Source: Siderastrea siderea
Lineage: Eukaryota; Cnidaria; Anthozoa; Scleractinia; Rhizangiidae
Assembly (NCBI GenBank): GCA_964030785.1
Contig: OZ034968.1
Span: 22,165,186 to 22,229,185, forward strand
Length of the DNA stretch: 64,000 bases
Direction of reading: 5' to 3'
This document shows, piece after piece, positions 47,601 to 57,581 of the stretch (within the stretch, counting starts at the first letter, position 1; the number at the start of each line of letters is the position of its first letter). The translations under genes were made by a program, and so were the position numbers. The notes under the pieces are model-generated. The model saw nothing but the letters and a program-made list of their open reading frames with translations. It was not told the DNA's origin and made no database searches.

Positions 47601-48258
47601 ATTGAATCCGCCAGCGATGTCAGGTTCAGTATCACAAAGGCTGATTCAATTGAATCAGTCGTCAAGCAACTGCAAACACTACCATTGCAGCAAACAAATG
47701 AAAAATGATGGTAAATCCCCATAAAACATGTGGACGTCGGGGTAGAAGAGCCGATGCACATTTTCGTCATACAATATCTGAACCGTTGATCGAGACGCCA
47801 TTTATAATCCCATCAGTTTTAAAGCTAACTGTATTTATTGAGTCTCACTGAAACCATAAGAAGACAAAAAAACAAGTGGGCCAGAAAAAAAAAACCTTTG
47901 TAGTAAGAAAAGAGTCCAAAACAAACACCTAAAGGTCACAGTTTCGAACTGGGACGCACATGTAATGTTCTGGCGTCCCTGCTGTCGGAAACAGGCCGAC
48001 AACCTGATTCTTACGGTTGGGCTATGGCAAAACTAAAGATGCCTTAAAATTAATATAAACATTGACTGCAAGGCCTACTAAGAAATAAAGAAAAACTGAC
48101 AGCGAGTAGCTCGGAGACAATTTGAAATGCTGAAATACAGACACGTTCGCCATTGTTCAGGAGAAAATAGTCATTTTTTACGTGTTATTTCAGCTCACTT
48201 TTAGCATACCTTGTGGCAGAAGCGTTATAAACGCAAGTCCCAGTAATATATCTTTCAT
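44611..48258 (-). CDS. Ly6/uPAR-type GPI-anchored protein, two exons (130 aa)
   Basis: Exon 1 (48258-48210) encodes a signal peptide starting MKDILLGLAFITLLPQ and ends CAAG|GTATGC in phase 1. Exon 2 (44954-44611) starts after CCATAG in the matching phase and runs to a TAA stop. The joined protein has the three-finger LU pattern: IHCYSCHSGTSWADC, a mid CD and CMMQ, KGCEERRNC, then MCEMHCCCKDYCN, where the final C-x-N seals the fold. A hydrophobic C-terminus (PGAFFVFLVLFSFFAMN) after small residues fits a GPI-attachment signal. It is therefore predicted at the cell surface. The CCC triplet near the end is unusual. Exon 1 is assigned by splice phase and signal-peptide character, not by a transcript. 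The 3.26-kb intron contains a LINE tail and a palindrome. Ligand unknown. Confidence 0.75.
45240..45345. repeat. CTGA microsatellite
   Basis: Two runs of CTGACTGACTGA are separated by CTGGCTGG variants, within the Ly6 gene intron. Confidence 0.9.
45985..46205. repeat. CCCTCCC-rich tract and ATCAATCA microsatellite
   Basis: A pyrimidine tract of CCCTCCCCCC units at about 45985-46030 is followed by an AATCAATC array at about 46122-46205. Both create low-complexity ORFs (Ser/Pro or Asn/Gln/Ser rich) that are not genes. Confidence 0.85.
46388..46472. repeat. 85-bp fold-back
   Basis: TAGCCTGATTCTCAGACGTC and its imperfect reverse complement GACGTCTTAGAATCAGGCTA bracket an inner CGTCCGAGG/CCTCGGACG pair. 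Confidence 0.8.
46612..47597 (-). pseudogene. Non-LTR retrotransposon (LINE) ORF2 C-terminal fragment, split by a palindrome
   Basis: The minus strand encodes the tail typical of CR1/L2/Jockey-type LINEs: IESVQRRAARFVNNDYSRYS, then WPSLQSRRRICDLGMFYKI and DAYKHSFY. The frame is interrupted at 47306 by the 589-bp palindrome. It resumes at 46717 as VRSIPVWNTLSAGVV and ends in TAA at 46612. Removing the insert and one 7-bp duplicate gives a continuous frame. Everything upstream of the C-terminal 140 or so residues is missing, the usual 5' truncation of LINE copies. It lies within the Ly6 gene intron, same strand. Confidence 0.85.
46718..47306. mobile_element. 589-bp near-perfect palindrome with 7-bp target duplication
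   Basis: The arms run from CACAGGCGGCCCAAGCTCAC to the reverse complement GTGAGCTTGGGCCGCCTGTG and pair over about 285 bp each, around a small centre near 47012 (CACTGCCCGTAGCAGTG). The left arm has a roughly 10-base extra segment near 46737. ATAAAAA is duplicated at 46711-46717 and 47307-47313. Insertion split a LINE reading frame, which proves it mobile. It has no ORF of its own. It could be a long-arm MITE of an unassigned superfamily. Confidence 0.88.
47600..48205. other. Remaining intron sequence of the Ly6-type gene, 5' part
   Basis: No gene, RNA or clear repeat recognised beyond short inverted words such as TTGAATCAG/CTGATTCAA near 47640. Confidence 0.35.
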
Positions 48259-49519
48259 TTCTTTGCCTTTGGGTTCCAGCTAAACACGCAAAGTGCCTAC
48301 AACTCGATCCACTGTCGATCGAGGTTTGGAAAAGCAACCGATCCACTTGCGAAAGTGCTTTCCTAGAAAACAACCTTTGAAATATGAGAATTCTGAGAAG
48401 GAAGGTCTTGACCCTCTCCAGCCTGAATGCAAAGAATTGAAAACGAAATACGTCATTCATAAGTGTACCGCGTGTAAATGTCAGATTATGTGATGCAAGT
48501 AAAGGGAACGTTCGCAGTTGCACTAAAATCTTTATTGTTTCAATCTAACTTTAGCATCACTTACAGGAAATTGTAGTAAACGTGACATTCCTGACCGAGT
48601 AACGTGTCTTAACATATTCTCCCAGCCTCATGCGTACTAAGGGACGGACCATAAGATTTAACCGGAGGGGGGGGGGGGGGGAATTTTCGGTGCCGGAATG
48701 TTTTTTACGGCCTACTTGTCTGCAGGAATTTTTTTTCTGGGACACAAGCTTTGCACGAATTTTTTTTTTTCGCCTACCGATACATATCTTTTTTTTTTTT
48801 TGCAACACATCTAACATTTACGCAAGAATTATCATTAATATCATTATTACTTTATTACTTCATTTCTCAGATATGTTCTCTGGATTAAGGCGGGGGTAAA
48901 AATGAAAATAGAGACTTTTTTCAAACAATTGTAATTTCACAACTATAATTCAGAACCATATAAACCTATATATCAGAAGAAAGCTTAGGAAACACAGATA
49001 TTGAAAATAACAATTTTTTTGACCCAAACTATTTTGTAATTTGACACCAGGTCAATATGTTAACCACATGCTGTGACAAACCTAGATTTACTTGAGAAAA
49101 GATAACTGCTCGTAGATTGGATGGAATCAAGTGATTTTAGTGTCTAAACAAAGTACAAAGTTTACTCTCTTGGATGAGCAGAGGACTTTTGGGAGCCACT
49201 AAAATAATAGGGACAGTGCCAGTTCAAAGTTCACCAAGATTTTTTAGTGAGAAATTTGTCAATAACTTGCCTAAAAATCAAGCTATGGATAAACTGTCTG
49301 CTCATCCTACTCAACTCAATGAGAAGAAACAGCCCTGAAAATTTCAGATTAATTGAATAAATTCATCCTGAGATATCCTTTCTGAAAGTTACAAAATGCG
49401 TGATTTCGGAATTTCACATTTTAAGTTCAGAAATACTTTCTTAAGTCAGTAACACACAATCAAGGTACTAAAAGTCCATAACTTGAACAAATATAACTGT
49501 TAGTCCAACAGAGGAAGCT

Positions 49520-49774
49520 TTAAAAGGCCCCAGGTTCATAGGTGACACCCTCTGCATCGCGTAAAGCCTCCTCTCTATGAGTGCGCCTCAGCTGCTCCGC
49601 TTGATGACGCTTCTTTTCTTTGTTGCTGGCCTGAAAGTCTGACTTCTCCATTCGCTTCTTGTCCCGAACAAGTGAAGCCCTTCTAGTAAATATACCAGCT
49701 GGTATGGAAAGCCTTTCCATCACTTTCTCCCTACTTGCTGCTCCACCATGAAAATGCAAAACTGCAGATGCCAC
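49520..49774 (-). pseudogene. C-terminal fragment of a transposon-encoded protein
   Basis: An 84-codon frame has ASAVLHFHGGAASREKVMER, a basic middle and a terminal EGVTYEPGAF. It reads like the conserved end of a larger protein: no good start context and a sharp stop. I associate such endings with multicopy cnidarian transposon proteins, from memory and unverified. It lies within the TTAA-flanked element. Confidence 0.5.
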
Positions 49775-50308
49775 TGCACAGCGGACGACCTTTACCCCGT
49801 GGTGATTTCCCTCTCTTGGTTATAAGAAAGGATGCTTCTAAAGGTGACTCCTCCAGGCAAGAGCTCCACTGAGCTGACAGTTAAGTCATAAGTCTTCTTC
49901 TCCCAGATTCATTCTCTTGAAGGGTCAAGGTCCCTAAATTATAAATACAGAACCAAAGTAAGCATTTTTTTTATGTAAGGTAAATTACTAAATGTAAATA
50001 TCTTCTAATTAGGGTAAATAGTAACAAGTGTATAAAAAACTTATTTAATTTGAGGTTATCTAAATATCTAGAAAAACATATGCTCTATCTTCCAAGTCAA
50101 AATAACCTTCTATGAACTAAACTTAATCACTTACAAATAAATAACAGATAAGCTTACTAGACACTAAACAAAAAAATTATAAAAAAAAAATGTCTCACCT
50201 TGTTGGCAAATATGTACCCTGGGTACCAGAGGTTCTCGGGTAGCAAACATGTGCTTCAGACAGTGTTGACGAGAATCTATTCAGGTCTATCAGCCTGTAT
50301 CCTTGACC

Positions 50309-50593
50309 CTAAAACGCATCTTTTTCATCCTCACTCTCAGAGGATTCAAGGAAAGAATCACTGGGTGAAGACTCAAGCTTCATTTTCTTTCTGGAAGCAC
50401 TGATGGGTTCCTCCATTTCAGACTCGGAGTCAAAACAATCACGAGAAGTGCTAGGAGTTGGATCGGCGATTTCGGTCGTTTTCGTCACCCTTTTCGCCTG
50501 TTTCTGTACTGCAGAGAATGGCTTTCCTTTCCTTTTCTTTCTATACACATTTTTTTCTTGGTTCCGACCATTTTCGATGATATTTGCTAACAA
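50309..50593 (-). pseudogene. N-terminal-like fragment of a transposon-encoded protein
   Basis: A 94-codon ORF contains basic RKKRKGKPFSAVQKQAKR, likely nuclear-targeting, then a Ser/Thr/Pro/Glu-rich low-complexity stretch. It lies near the right end of the TTAA-flanked element, so it is probably the 5' remnant of the same gene whose 3' remnant lies at 49520-49774. Confidence 0.45.
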
Positions 50594-51589
50594 TAGTTTC
50601 CTACGTTTGACGGGTTTGACGGTTTGTAGTGCCAGTTAAATTCTATCCCATAATGCAAAATCCACTTCCTAGTTCATGTACGTGGTCACAGAGAGTCCCT
50701 CTAGCCTTACCTCATGTTTTTTTGGGAAGTAGAAGAACACAAGGGAATAAAAAGACGCCAAAACACCAAAAATTTTGGATGCGTTGCCATGGAAACGGCT
50801 TTCTTTATTTTTACCGTGCGCCAATAAAGAGCTCGCAGCGGCACACAAAATAAAGACTAGACCCTAAAACACCTATCTAAAGGATCCTCGATGATTAAGG
50901 TATAGATGGTTACATGAAAAAAAAATTCGTCTTTTGCACCAGATTTCATGTTTACCCCCGCCTTAAGCGGCATTTAATTAAAGTTTAAGTCATAACTTTG
51001 TTATAAAAAAGACGAGGATTGTGACACATTTATAACATTACCGTTATTGTAGAATCAGGTATAATATTAACAACTAGCTTTCTTTTTGTCGTGTGTCTGT
51101 TTAGTAACAGATCACAGAAGATGTCAAAATGTGGTATTGATGAACACTGAAAAAGTCGCATAAAATGCTGCAGGCGTCACACTTTTGACATATGTTTTGT
51201 GATCAATTACAGAAAAGATCGGCACAAGGCAAAAAGGTATCTATTTTTATTTTTTTCTCAGCGCGTGAGCGGGCAAGATGAACCAAATCCTGCAATCTGA
51301 TTGGTTCCGGGAGCGGGCGGAATTTTCCGATCTTGACCGCGGTCAACGGAACGGGCCGCGGGGAGTTAGCTACATGTATCGAAATTTGGGGAAATAAAGG
51401 GGTTTCTTTTAGTTATATTGCTTCCTGTGATTTCTGAGTTTTAACAGAGTAAAAAAGCGTATTTTGCTGCTCTGGTGTCACAAACGGCTTCGTTTCATGG
51501 TTCATTTTACGCGCGCTTGCAAAACGTTGCTTTCCGAAAACAACAAGACACGTTTAACTTTTGAAAAACAACAAGAAAAAAATAAAAAT

Positions 51590-51732
51590 ATTATTTGCCG
51601 GCCTTGGTCGGTCCGTATTGAGAAAAACTGTGCCCTCGGTCTTGAGCACGGCCCTCGGCCTGCGACCTCGGGCCGTATTCAAGACCTCTGGCACAGTTTT
51701 TCTCAATACGGACCTCCCGGCCGGCAAATAAT
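51590..51732. repeat. 143-bp fold-back with GGTCCGTATT arms
   Basis: ATTATTTGCCGGCC and GGCCGGCAAATAAT form the outer pair. Inside, GGTCCGTATTGAGAAAAACT pairs with AGTTTTTCTCAATACGGACC, and a GACCTCGGGCC/GGCCCTCGG-type pair lies at the tip. The architecture parallels the hairpin half of the 499-bp double fold-back (GGTCTGTATGGGAGAA arms) but the sequence differs, so they look like two families with one design. Confidence 0.85.
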
Positions 51733-51880
51733 ATATATATATTATGCAACTAACAGAAAAGAAAATCAAACTTGCCTTGTAGCGATTGACCTGTCGAAGC
51801 TTGTTCCAGTTTAGGCATTTTCCAAGTCCCCAGTGCTACTTTTAGTTTTGGCTTATTCTTTTCTGCTTTGGTTTTACTTG

Positions 51881-52377
51881 TTATTATATGGCCGTGTCTC
51901 ACAAGGACTGGGAACTACCGAATTCACGAATTTGATTGGCTGAAATCGATATTGACCGCGGTCTAGATTTTCCCATCTAGACCGGCATCTAGACCGGTTA
52001 CATTTTGCGGTGACAAAGGTGCAAACTAAACTACAAAAATACTGACTATTTCCTTCTAAAAATACTAAAATGAAGCGCCAACAAGCCTGACGAGAAAAAA
52101 GGTAGAGGACGAGGAAACTTTGGCAGATTTAAGTTCAGCTCATCGACTTTTGCAAGCAAAATGGCAGCTAGTACGAACCATTTACATTAAGCGAATTAAA
52201 GTTTTCTTGTTTGGCCATATAATAAACATCTTATTAACCGAGCTTAGTCAGTCTGTATGGGAGAAGCTTGACCTCGGTCGTGTGTACAGACCTCACTGCG
52301 TTCGGTCTGTACTCACGACCTCGGTCAAGATTCTCCCATACAGACCTCCTGCTCGGTTAATAAGAGGTAATTATAAA
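51881..52377. repeat. Double fold-back element, copy 2 (497 bp)
   Basis: This matches 18201-18699 over its whole length with only a handful of substitutions, beginning TTATTATATGGCCGTGTCTC and ending GAGGTAATTATAAA in both. The flanks are unrelated, so the limits are those of a mobile unit. The open frame it contains (from 52120) is truncated differently in the two copies and is not a gene. Confidence 0.85.
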
Positions 52378-53325
52378 CCCTTTCATTTAAACTTTTTTTT
52401 TCAACAACTTCACTTGCGTCTCGTAATGATGGCAACGGCTTTGGAGATTTTCTCCAGTTTAGGGAATTTTAAAGTCACAAAAAAACAGTTTCGTTTTGGT
52501 ATTATGTTTTCCTTTATGCTTGTAAACAGCTTCTGCTACTAAATAGTTTTCAAGGCCTTTCCTTTGCTGCATCCGAAATATAAATCTCACAAACGTTTTC
52601 AAAACTGAGCGCAATGTTTTACTCTAATAGATCTTAGGCAACGACCAAACACAGAAGGTGTAACATTTTAGTATATTGTATATAAGAAAATGACGATAAG
52701 AAAAGTCCTGTATGACTTATTATTTTAAAAAGCGTCGTTAAAAAGCAAAGTAAACAGAATGGCGACAAAAGAAATCTGTGCGGGGTGGAAGGCTGTCCTC
52801 CTGTACACTTGACCAGACCTGTTCCTACCTGTTGTCGTTCCCATAGCCCATCATAGAGGTACCAGTCACCCTTTATCTTGACAGCACCACGATAATTTTA
52901 ATATGGTTGAAAAGTATTAGAGTTATTATTTTACTTAATTTTCTATCTAAAATATATTTATATACAAGAAAGAAAGGAGATATTTTATAGTACAATTTTT
53001 GATAATTTTAAATATCAGGAAAAATGTGTGGTAGTTTTGATTGAACAGAAAGCAAGATATCACCATTTTTTAATATGTTTTGTTGTATGAAAAATATCAA
53101 ACAGCTGTTGTTGTAATAAAGTGTAAAGTGTTACAATATTCTTCCTTTAACTTATTTTTCTTTACGTTGCCCTTTAATGCTATGCACGTCACTTCCGTTG
53201 TACGAATTTTTTTTTAGGTATAACCGCTTGCAGGAATTTTTTTCTAGACAAGTTTCCCTTGCAGGAATTTTTTTTGGTAAAAGTCACCCCCCCCCCTCCG
53301 GCTATTTCTAATGGTCCGTCCCTAA

Positions 53326-55016
53326 GTATAACTGATCAGACCCGGCCAGTGGGGTATTGGGACACCAAAATCCCCTGGGATACCAATATGCAAAAACGTT
53401 GAAAACAAATACCTAAAATTATTGTACTACAAAATACCCTATACCTGGAAATTTTGGCAAAAAAATACCGAACACCTTGGTGTAAAACACCCTAGACACC
53501 GTATACCCAAAACCCCTGGCCTGGCCTGTATAATCGATATCTGGGTTTGCCAAAAAATATCGAACAGGACGAGCAGTATCAGTCATTTCGATGTCGTTCG
53601 ATACTGCTCCTACAAACGGGGGGCGATTCAGCGGGAATACTGGGGAATATTAACCCTAAATCAAACCCACTCAAGAAGCGGAGGGAAACAGCTGAAAAAG
53701 GGCTATATGCAGAAGACGATGTGGAAAACAAAGACACAAGACAACAGAACTAACGGTGACGTGATAATTTGTATTGAAGTGTCCAGATACTTCAGCGCTG
53801 TTTGCTTGAACTGAACTCCATGTTTCCCATAGCCCATAGCTCTGACTGAAGTGAATAACGAGCGCTTTCCATTGCAAACAAAAAAATGTTAAGGATCAAA
53901 AAGGAAGACGATTCATCGTCCTTCGATTTACTAATGACTCGACGTTTCACTTAATAAGGTAAGATTCTACCAGATATGTGGGGGGGGGGGGACAGGGGGG
54001 CGGGAGGTGTACGGGAGGCGGGAGAAGAGGGGGGCGGGAAGTGGGATTCCCAAGGTCGCGGGAAGCGGGAGAAAAAGGGAAAAATTACGCAACATTGCGA
54101 AAAATTTCGCAATCGAAAAAATGCAAAGAGGCGGGAGCCAACAAATACAGGGCGGGAACCGGGATTAAAGGGTACGGGAAGCGGGAGGTTTAAACCCCCC
54201 TGTCCCCCCCCCCTCCCAAATATTGCCTCCTCTTGTACGGGTGGCAACGAAGTAAGTCTTTCTTTATGCGTTGACTTTTCATTATTGTTGTTTCTTTCTT
54301 TCTTTCTCTTAACTTTATTTTAACACGGTCAGAACACCAAACTTTAATCGATTTAAAAATGATAATAAAGTAAAACAATTAGCGTACTCTCAGTGCATAC
54401 TGATCTCACGGGTTCCTTAGGGCGTCTTTTCGCATTAGTAAACGTTGACAAATTTGAGGCATTTTGTCGAAGCTCACCTCTAATAAAAAAGAGATAGAGG
54501 ATATTACACGGCGGCGCGAAGATATGAATTTTATTTTCGCGTGGTAAAAACAATATTTTACGAAGGATCGCAGGAGTGAGTAAAGCATTGTTTCTGATTG
54601 AGATGAGCGCAGACGCAATCTTCCCTAATTTTTTGGTCAGCAGATTTTCCTCTCCAAAATTCCCTTTGAGACACCCCAAGAATTTGTTGTAATTCAACTT
54701 TTCATATATCACTAGCTGGTACCCGTGAACAATTCACCACTCAACGACCTTTACCACTCAACGACCTTTACCACTCAAGTCCTTTAAGTTTTTTTCAGGT
54801 TAGTAGGCCTCTCACGACTTCGTCGCTTGCTCGGTCGCTTGGCGACCTCATTGAAGCTCGCTCCGCTTGCTTTACTCGCAAAACACAGGGCAAATTAATA
54901 TCAATCGAAGAGGTCGACTTGGAGCAAGCCTACAACACGATGTTTTGAAAACCGACACCAATTTGCATAAGCAGTTGAAATAAGCCACACATCAAATGAC
55001 ATGGCGCGGTGTTCGC
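53326..55016. other. Intergenic between two large transposons
   Basis: Contains an ACACC/CCCTGG-rich region at about 53340-53530, the G-rich fold-back at 53974, and a CCACTCAACGACCTTTA mini-repeat at about 54738-54780. No coding sequence is supported. Confidence 0.45.
53974..54223. repeat. G-rich fold-back element with GGGAGG/GGGCGGG repeats (250 bp)
   Basis: ATATGTGGG plus a G run and ACAGGGGGG at the left pair with CCCCCCTGTCCCCCC and CCCAAATAT at the right. The + strand interior repeats CGGGAGGCGGGA-like units and AAATTTCGC/GCGAAAAATTTCGC words. The arrangement of GGG runs could form G-quadruplexes on the + strand. ORFs here are low-complexity artefacts. Confidence 0.75.
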
Positions 55017-55264
55017 TTAGGGAAGGTACGTTTTTATTGGGGGGGGGGGGAGGGCTGGGGCCTCAGAGGGGAGGGTCAGCAGTGAAAGTGAGTATCAAAA
55101 GGGGAGGGCCATACCTCATGTGAGCTATTGAAGGGAGGGTCACACATCTTTTCCAGAATTTTTTAATGAGAATTTTTGTGACGTTGCTTTCCATTTTTGT
55201 TACAGATTAAGTTTTTCTTTTCACCCACTTTGATTTAATTTGATGTTTTATTATGGGTACTAGG

Positions 55265-56476
55265 TTACATTTCTACATGTATATTATGCGATGGCAGATA
55301 GTTTTCTCGGAGGACTCGTGTCCTTTTTCCTCCGTAACGAGAAGTGCTTGACACAGGTATCGTTTCTTCAGCTTCTTGCTGTTGGCTATCTACTGCCTGA
55401 TCTCCTGAGTCGTTTGGTTCTGACGAGGTACTGGTAGATCCAACAATGCGTTCTACCCTGTCACTGTCACTGTCAGCCTCTGAATTTGAGTCAGAGGCTG
55501 GCTGAATGTTGTTCTGACTGTCCTGCACAATAGAAGTCAAAATCTTACTGCCAATATGTGCCTTCACCACCTTCACTTTCTCATCTTTCTTTCCTTTAAA
55601 TGCAATATTGTGGTTATTAATGTAAAGTTCAAGTTGACCTACTCTAAGGGATGACAACTGGTTTCTGTGATAGAGATCTTCCCAGTCAATATCATTGTAT
55701 TCCTGTTGCTTTCTGTGTGCACGCTTCCTGTCATTATCTGTTCGCCGCTTATCTTTTCTCATTTCAATGTCAGTTAGATGCTCAATATAATCTGCAACCA
55801 GCTTTTCTGAAACAATGTATTTTTCAGAAAACTGTTTGATTGCCTTTTTATCCCCTGCTTTGAGCTTACCCTCTTGAAACATCTGTTTTATTTGAGCTCG
55901 AGGCTGATAATCGTCAGGTTTGCGGCCACTCGTAGGTGTTTTCGTACTTGGTAGGTAGTGAAAGTCGGGAAGTTTGCTGTAATCGGGAAAGGGTGGTGGC
56001 GTTTGTGTAGCTGGAGAAGGACTTACAAAGTCAGTTGCTCGACAGTATTCGCATAGCTCGCCGTTTTTCTCTTGGCAAGACATTTTTCTGTACTCCATGT
56101 ACAATTCCCCTTTCTCGCAGTGCTCCTCTTCGAAGGAAGCTCGTTTAGCAAAATAGCCATGACCTGGAACAGTGTTTTTCTTATTGTTTGGGGCATCGTG
56201 ATACTGTTTCATAAAATCGCGGTTATAGAAAATCATATCCTCTGGTTTCTTGCTGCACCACAGGCCCTTTCCTATATGCCGCTTGGCTTGCTGTGATCTT
56301 TTATTTGTTGGTCTTGCCCTGGTCGCAACGCTTGACACTGATCGAAGGAGCCTTTTGCCTCGTTTGTATCGGCGGTAATTGGCTATATTGAGAAGATCCC
56401 TTGTCTTCACCCGGTGATGTGTGTAGAGAACAGATTCATGCCGCCTAGCTTCCGTGAATAGTAGCCTTATCTTCAA
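55265..56476 (-). pseudogene. Transposon ORF D: basic protein with SAP-like motif and acidic tail
   Basis: About 400 codons in the frame downstream of ORF C. There is no ATG at the apparent start (TTG at 56476). The true start of homology is probably the ARRHESVLYTHHRVKTRDLL segment, which follows naturally from the end of ORF C. Landmarks are basic KRSQQAKRHIGKGL, a CEKGEL..SCQEKN..LCEYC cysteine cluster, a SAP-like helix pair LRVGQLELYINNHNIAFKGK (DNA-binding in other proteins), and an acidic Ser/Asp/Glu-rich C-terminus. The deleted copy at 6463 keeps part of that tail. Function unknown; DNA binding is inferred from the SAP-like motif. Confidence 0.6.
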
Positions 56477-57581
56477 TGCATTTCAGGAGCCACTCTTCAT
56501 CTTCCGAATCCAGCTCTCGTTTTCTACCCGCACCTAGGCTTCGCCTGGTTATTCTTTGTTCGGCAACAAGGCGATGAGCAGTTCTCTTGACAGCTTGATT
56601 GAATCGTTTTTTCGCTTGTTTAGTTTGGCGCTCCAGCGTTGCAACAGTTCTCTCATGTGATTCTTTGAGTGCAATGATCTTTTCCTCGAGATCCCCAATA
56701 CGAGCATCTGTCCACTTTCCGCGTATCGACTCGAGAGTTTTCTCTGCTTCATTAATCTGTTGCTCAAGTTTGGCTTGCTTCTCCTTGTACCTAAGTTCTA
56801 CCATGTCATTTGCTGCAATGGTGGTATTTTCAGAGGCTGCTATTCTTGCCTTGTCCTCTCGCAACAGTTTTACAACCCTGTCCGGTTTCAGGCCGAGGTC
56901 GCATATTTCTGACGGAGATTTTCCAGTGCAAACAAGTAGTTTTGCGATCCATCTGTCGTACTCAGTCTCCATGCTTTCAAGTGCAGATGACAGGTCTTGT
57001 GCTGTTAGAACGGAATCGATCTCCTCAGGTACAACATCTTCCCACTCCTCCTCTTCATGAATAACTTTTAGCAGTTCACAAATATCAAGTTTTTCATTGT
57101 TCAAAACAATAAAACGTCGTTCAGCTTGGTATGAATAAATCAAAACTACTATGCCGGTTTCGGCGCTCAGTATTTCGTCATGAAACTCTTGCTTTGAGAT
57201 GCTGTTTCCGTAAGAGCTAAATATCTCAAATGCCCTGTCAAACAATATAACACCGCTTGGAAGATTTTTCTCCTGCTTAGTTGTGCTGTACTTTGTTACC
57301 GGGGCAAGCAGCTCTTCCAAAACAGCACGTAGACCCAGCAACGTTCGACGTCTGGTTTCACTTTTCGTAGAGTTGATTAGCGCATTGATCAGGCATAGAT
57401 TGTCTTGGCCAGAGAGAGACTGCAATGAACGGAGAGTGGTAGCGTTTATTCGTGTTGCAGTTCTCACCTCAGTCCTTCTTTCCTTGTAGCTAAGGAGATG
57501 TGGATCCACTATGGAAGGTTCTTCGAGATTTCCAGGTATCGTTGTATCAGGATTATCAGGCTTCTTGGTACTTGTATCCAT
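56445..57581 (-). CDS. Transposon ORF C: coiled-coil protein, family unrecognised (378 aa)
   Basis: It begins with a good ATG. The N-terminal part is mixed alpha/beta in character (LRAVLEELLAPV, GIVVLIYSYQAERRFIVLN). A Glu-rich linker and a long charged coiled coil (about residues 255-335, KQAKLEQQINEAEKTLESI onward) follow, then a basic end. The frame closes at TAG (56445) directly after CIEDKATIHGS. The next frame continues with RRHESVLYTHH, so C and D were probably one protein before a small indel; programmed frameshifting or an intron is an alternative. No catalytic motif recognised. Confidence 0.6.
   Translation of the reverse strand: MDTSTKKPDNPDTTIPGNLEEPSIVDPHLLSYKERRTEVRTATRINATTLRSLQSLSGQDNLCLINALINSTKSETRRRTLLGLRAVLEELLAPVTKYSTTKQEKNLPSGVILFDRAFEIFSSYGNSISKQEFHDEILSAETGIVVLIYSYQAERRFIVLNNEKLDICELLKVIHEEEEWEDVVPEEIDSVLTAQDLSSALESMETEYDRWIAKLLVCTGKSPSEICDLGLKPDRVVKLLREDKARIAASENTTIAANDMVELRYKEKQAKLEQQINEAEKTLESIRGKWTDARIGDLEEKIIALKESHERTVATLERQTKQAKKRFNQAVKRTAHRLVAEQRITRRSLGAGRKRELDSEDEEWLLKCIEDKATIHGS

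Larger units (their letters stand above)
48889..50962 (-). mobile_element. Nested TTAA-flanked element (2.07 kb), Kolobok-like deletion derivative
   Basis: The ends GGCGGGGGTAAAAATGAAA and the reverse complement GGCGGGGGTAAACATGAAA differ by one base. TTAA abuts both (48885-48888 and 50963-50966). On the minus strand it holds a Lys/Ser/Glu-rich N-terminal-like ORF (50593-50309) and a basic C-terminal-like ORF (49774-49520), with no catalytic core between them. It therefore looks like a copy that lost its transposase centre. The TTAA target and clean ends fit Kolobok or piggyBac-type elements. Confidence 0.75.
48641..53322 (-). mobile_element. TAA-flanked DNA transposon with nested insertions (4.68 kb)
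   Basis: The ends GGGACGGACCATAAGATTTA and the reverse complement of the right end, GGGACGGACCATTAGAAATA, are both followed by CCGGAGGGGGG. This gives terminal repeats of about 32 bp with few mismatches. TAA abuts both (48638-48640 and 53323-53325). Just inside, both ends carry GCAGGAATTTTTTT repeats (left 48723, right 53224 and 53263). GGG start plus TWA duplication suggests PIF/Harbinger. No matching transposase is visible; the interior is largely filled by a TTAA-flanked element and two fold-backs. Confidence 0.75.

Noticed and set aside
52120..52542. 140-codon ORF, also seen in part at 18440
   Set aside because: It lies within the double fold-back element; the two copies diverge at the element boundary, so the shared frame reflects the repeat, not a gene.
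53976..54323. Gly-rich ORF on + and Pro-rich ORF on -
   Set aside because: They arise from the G-rich repeat element, with no start context or splice signals.
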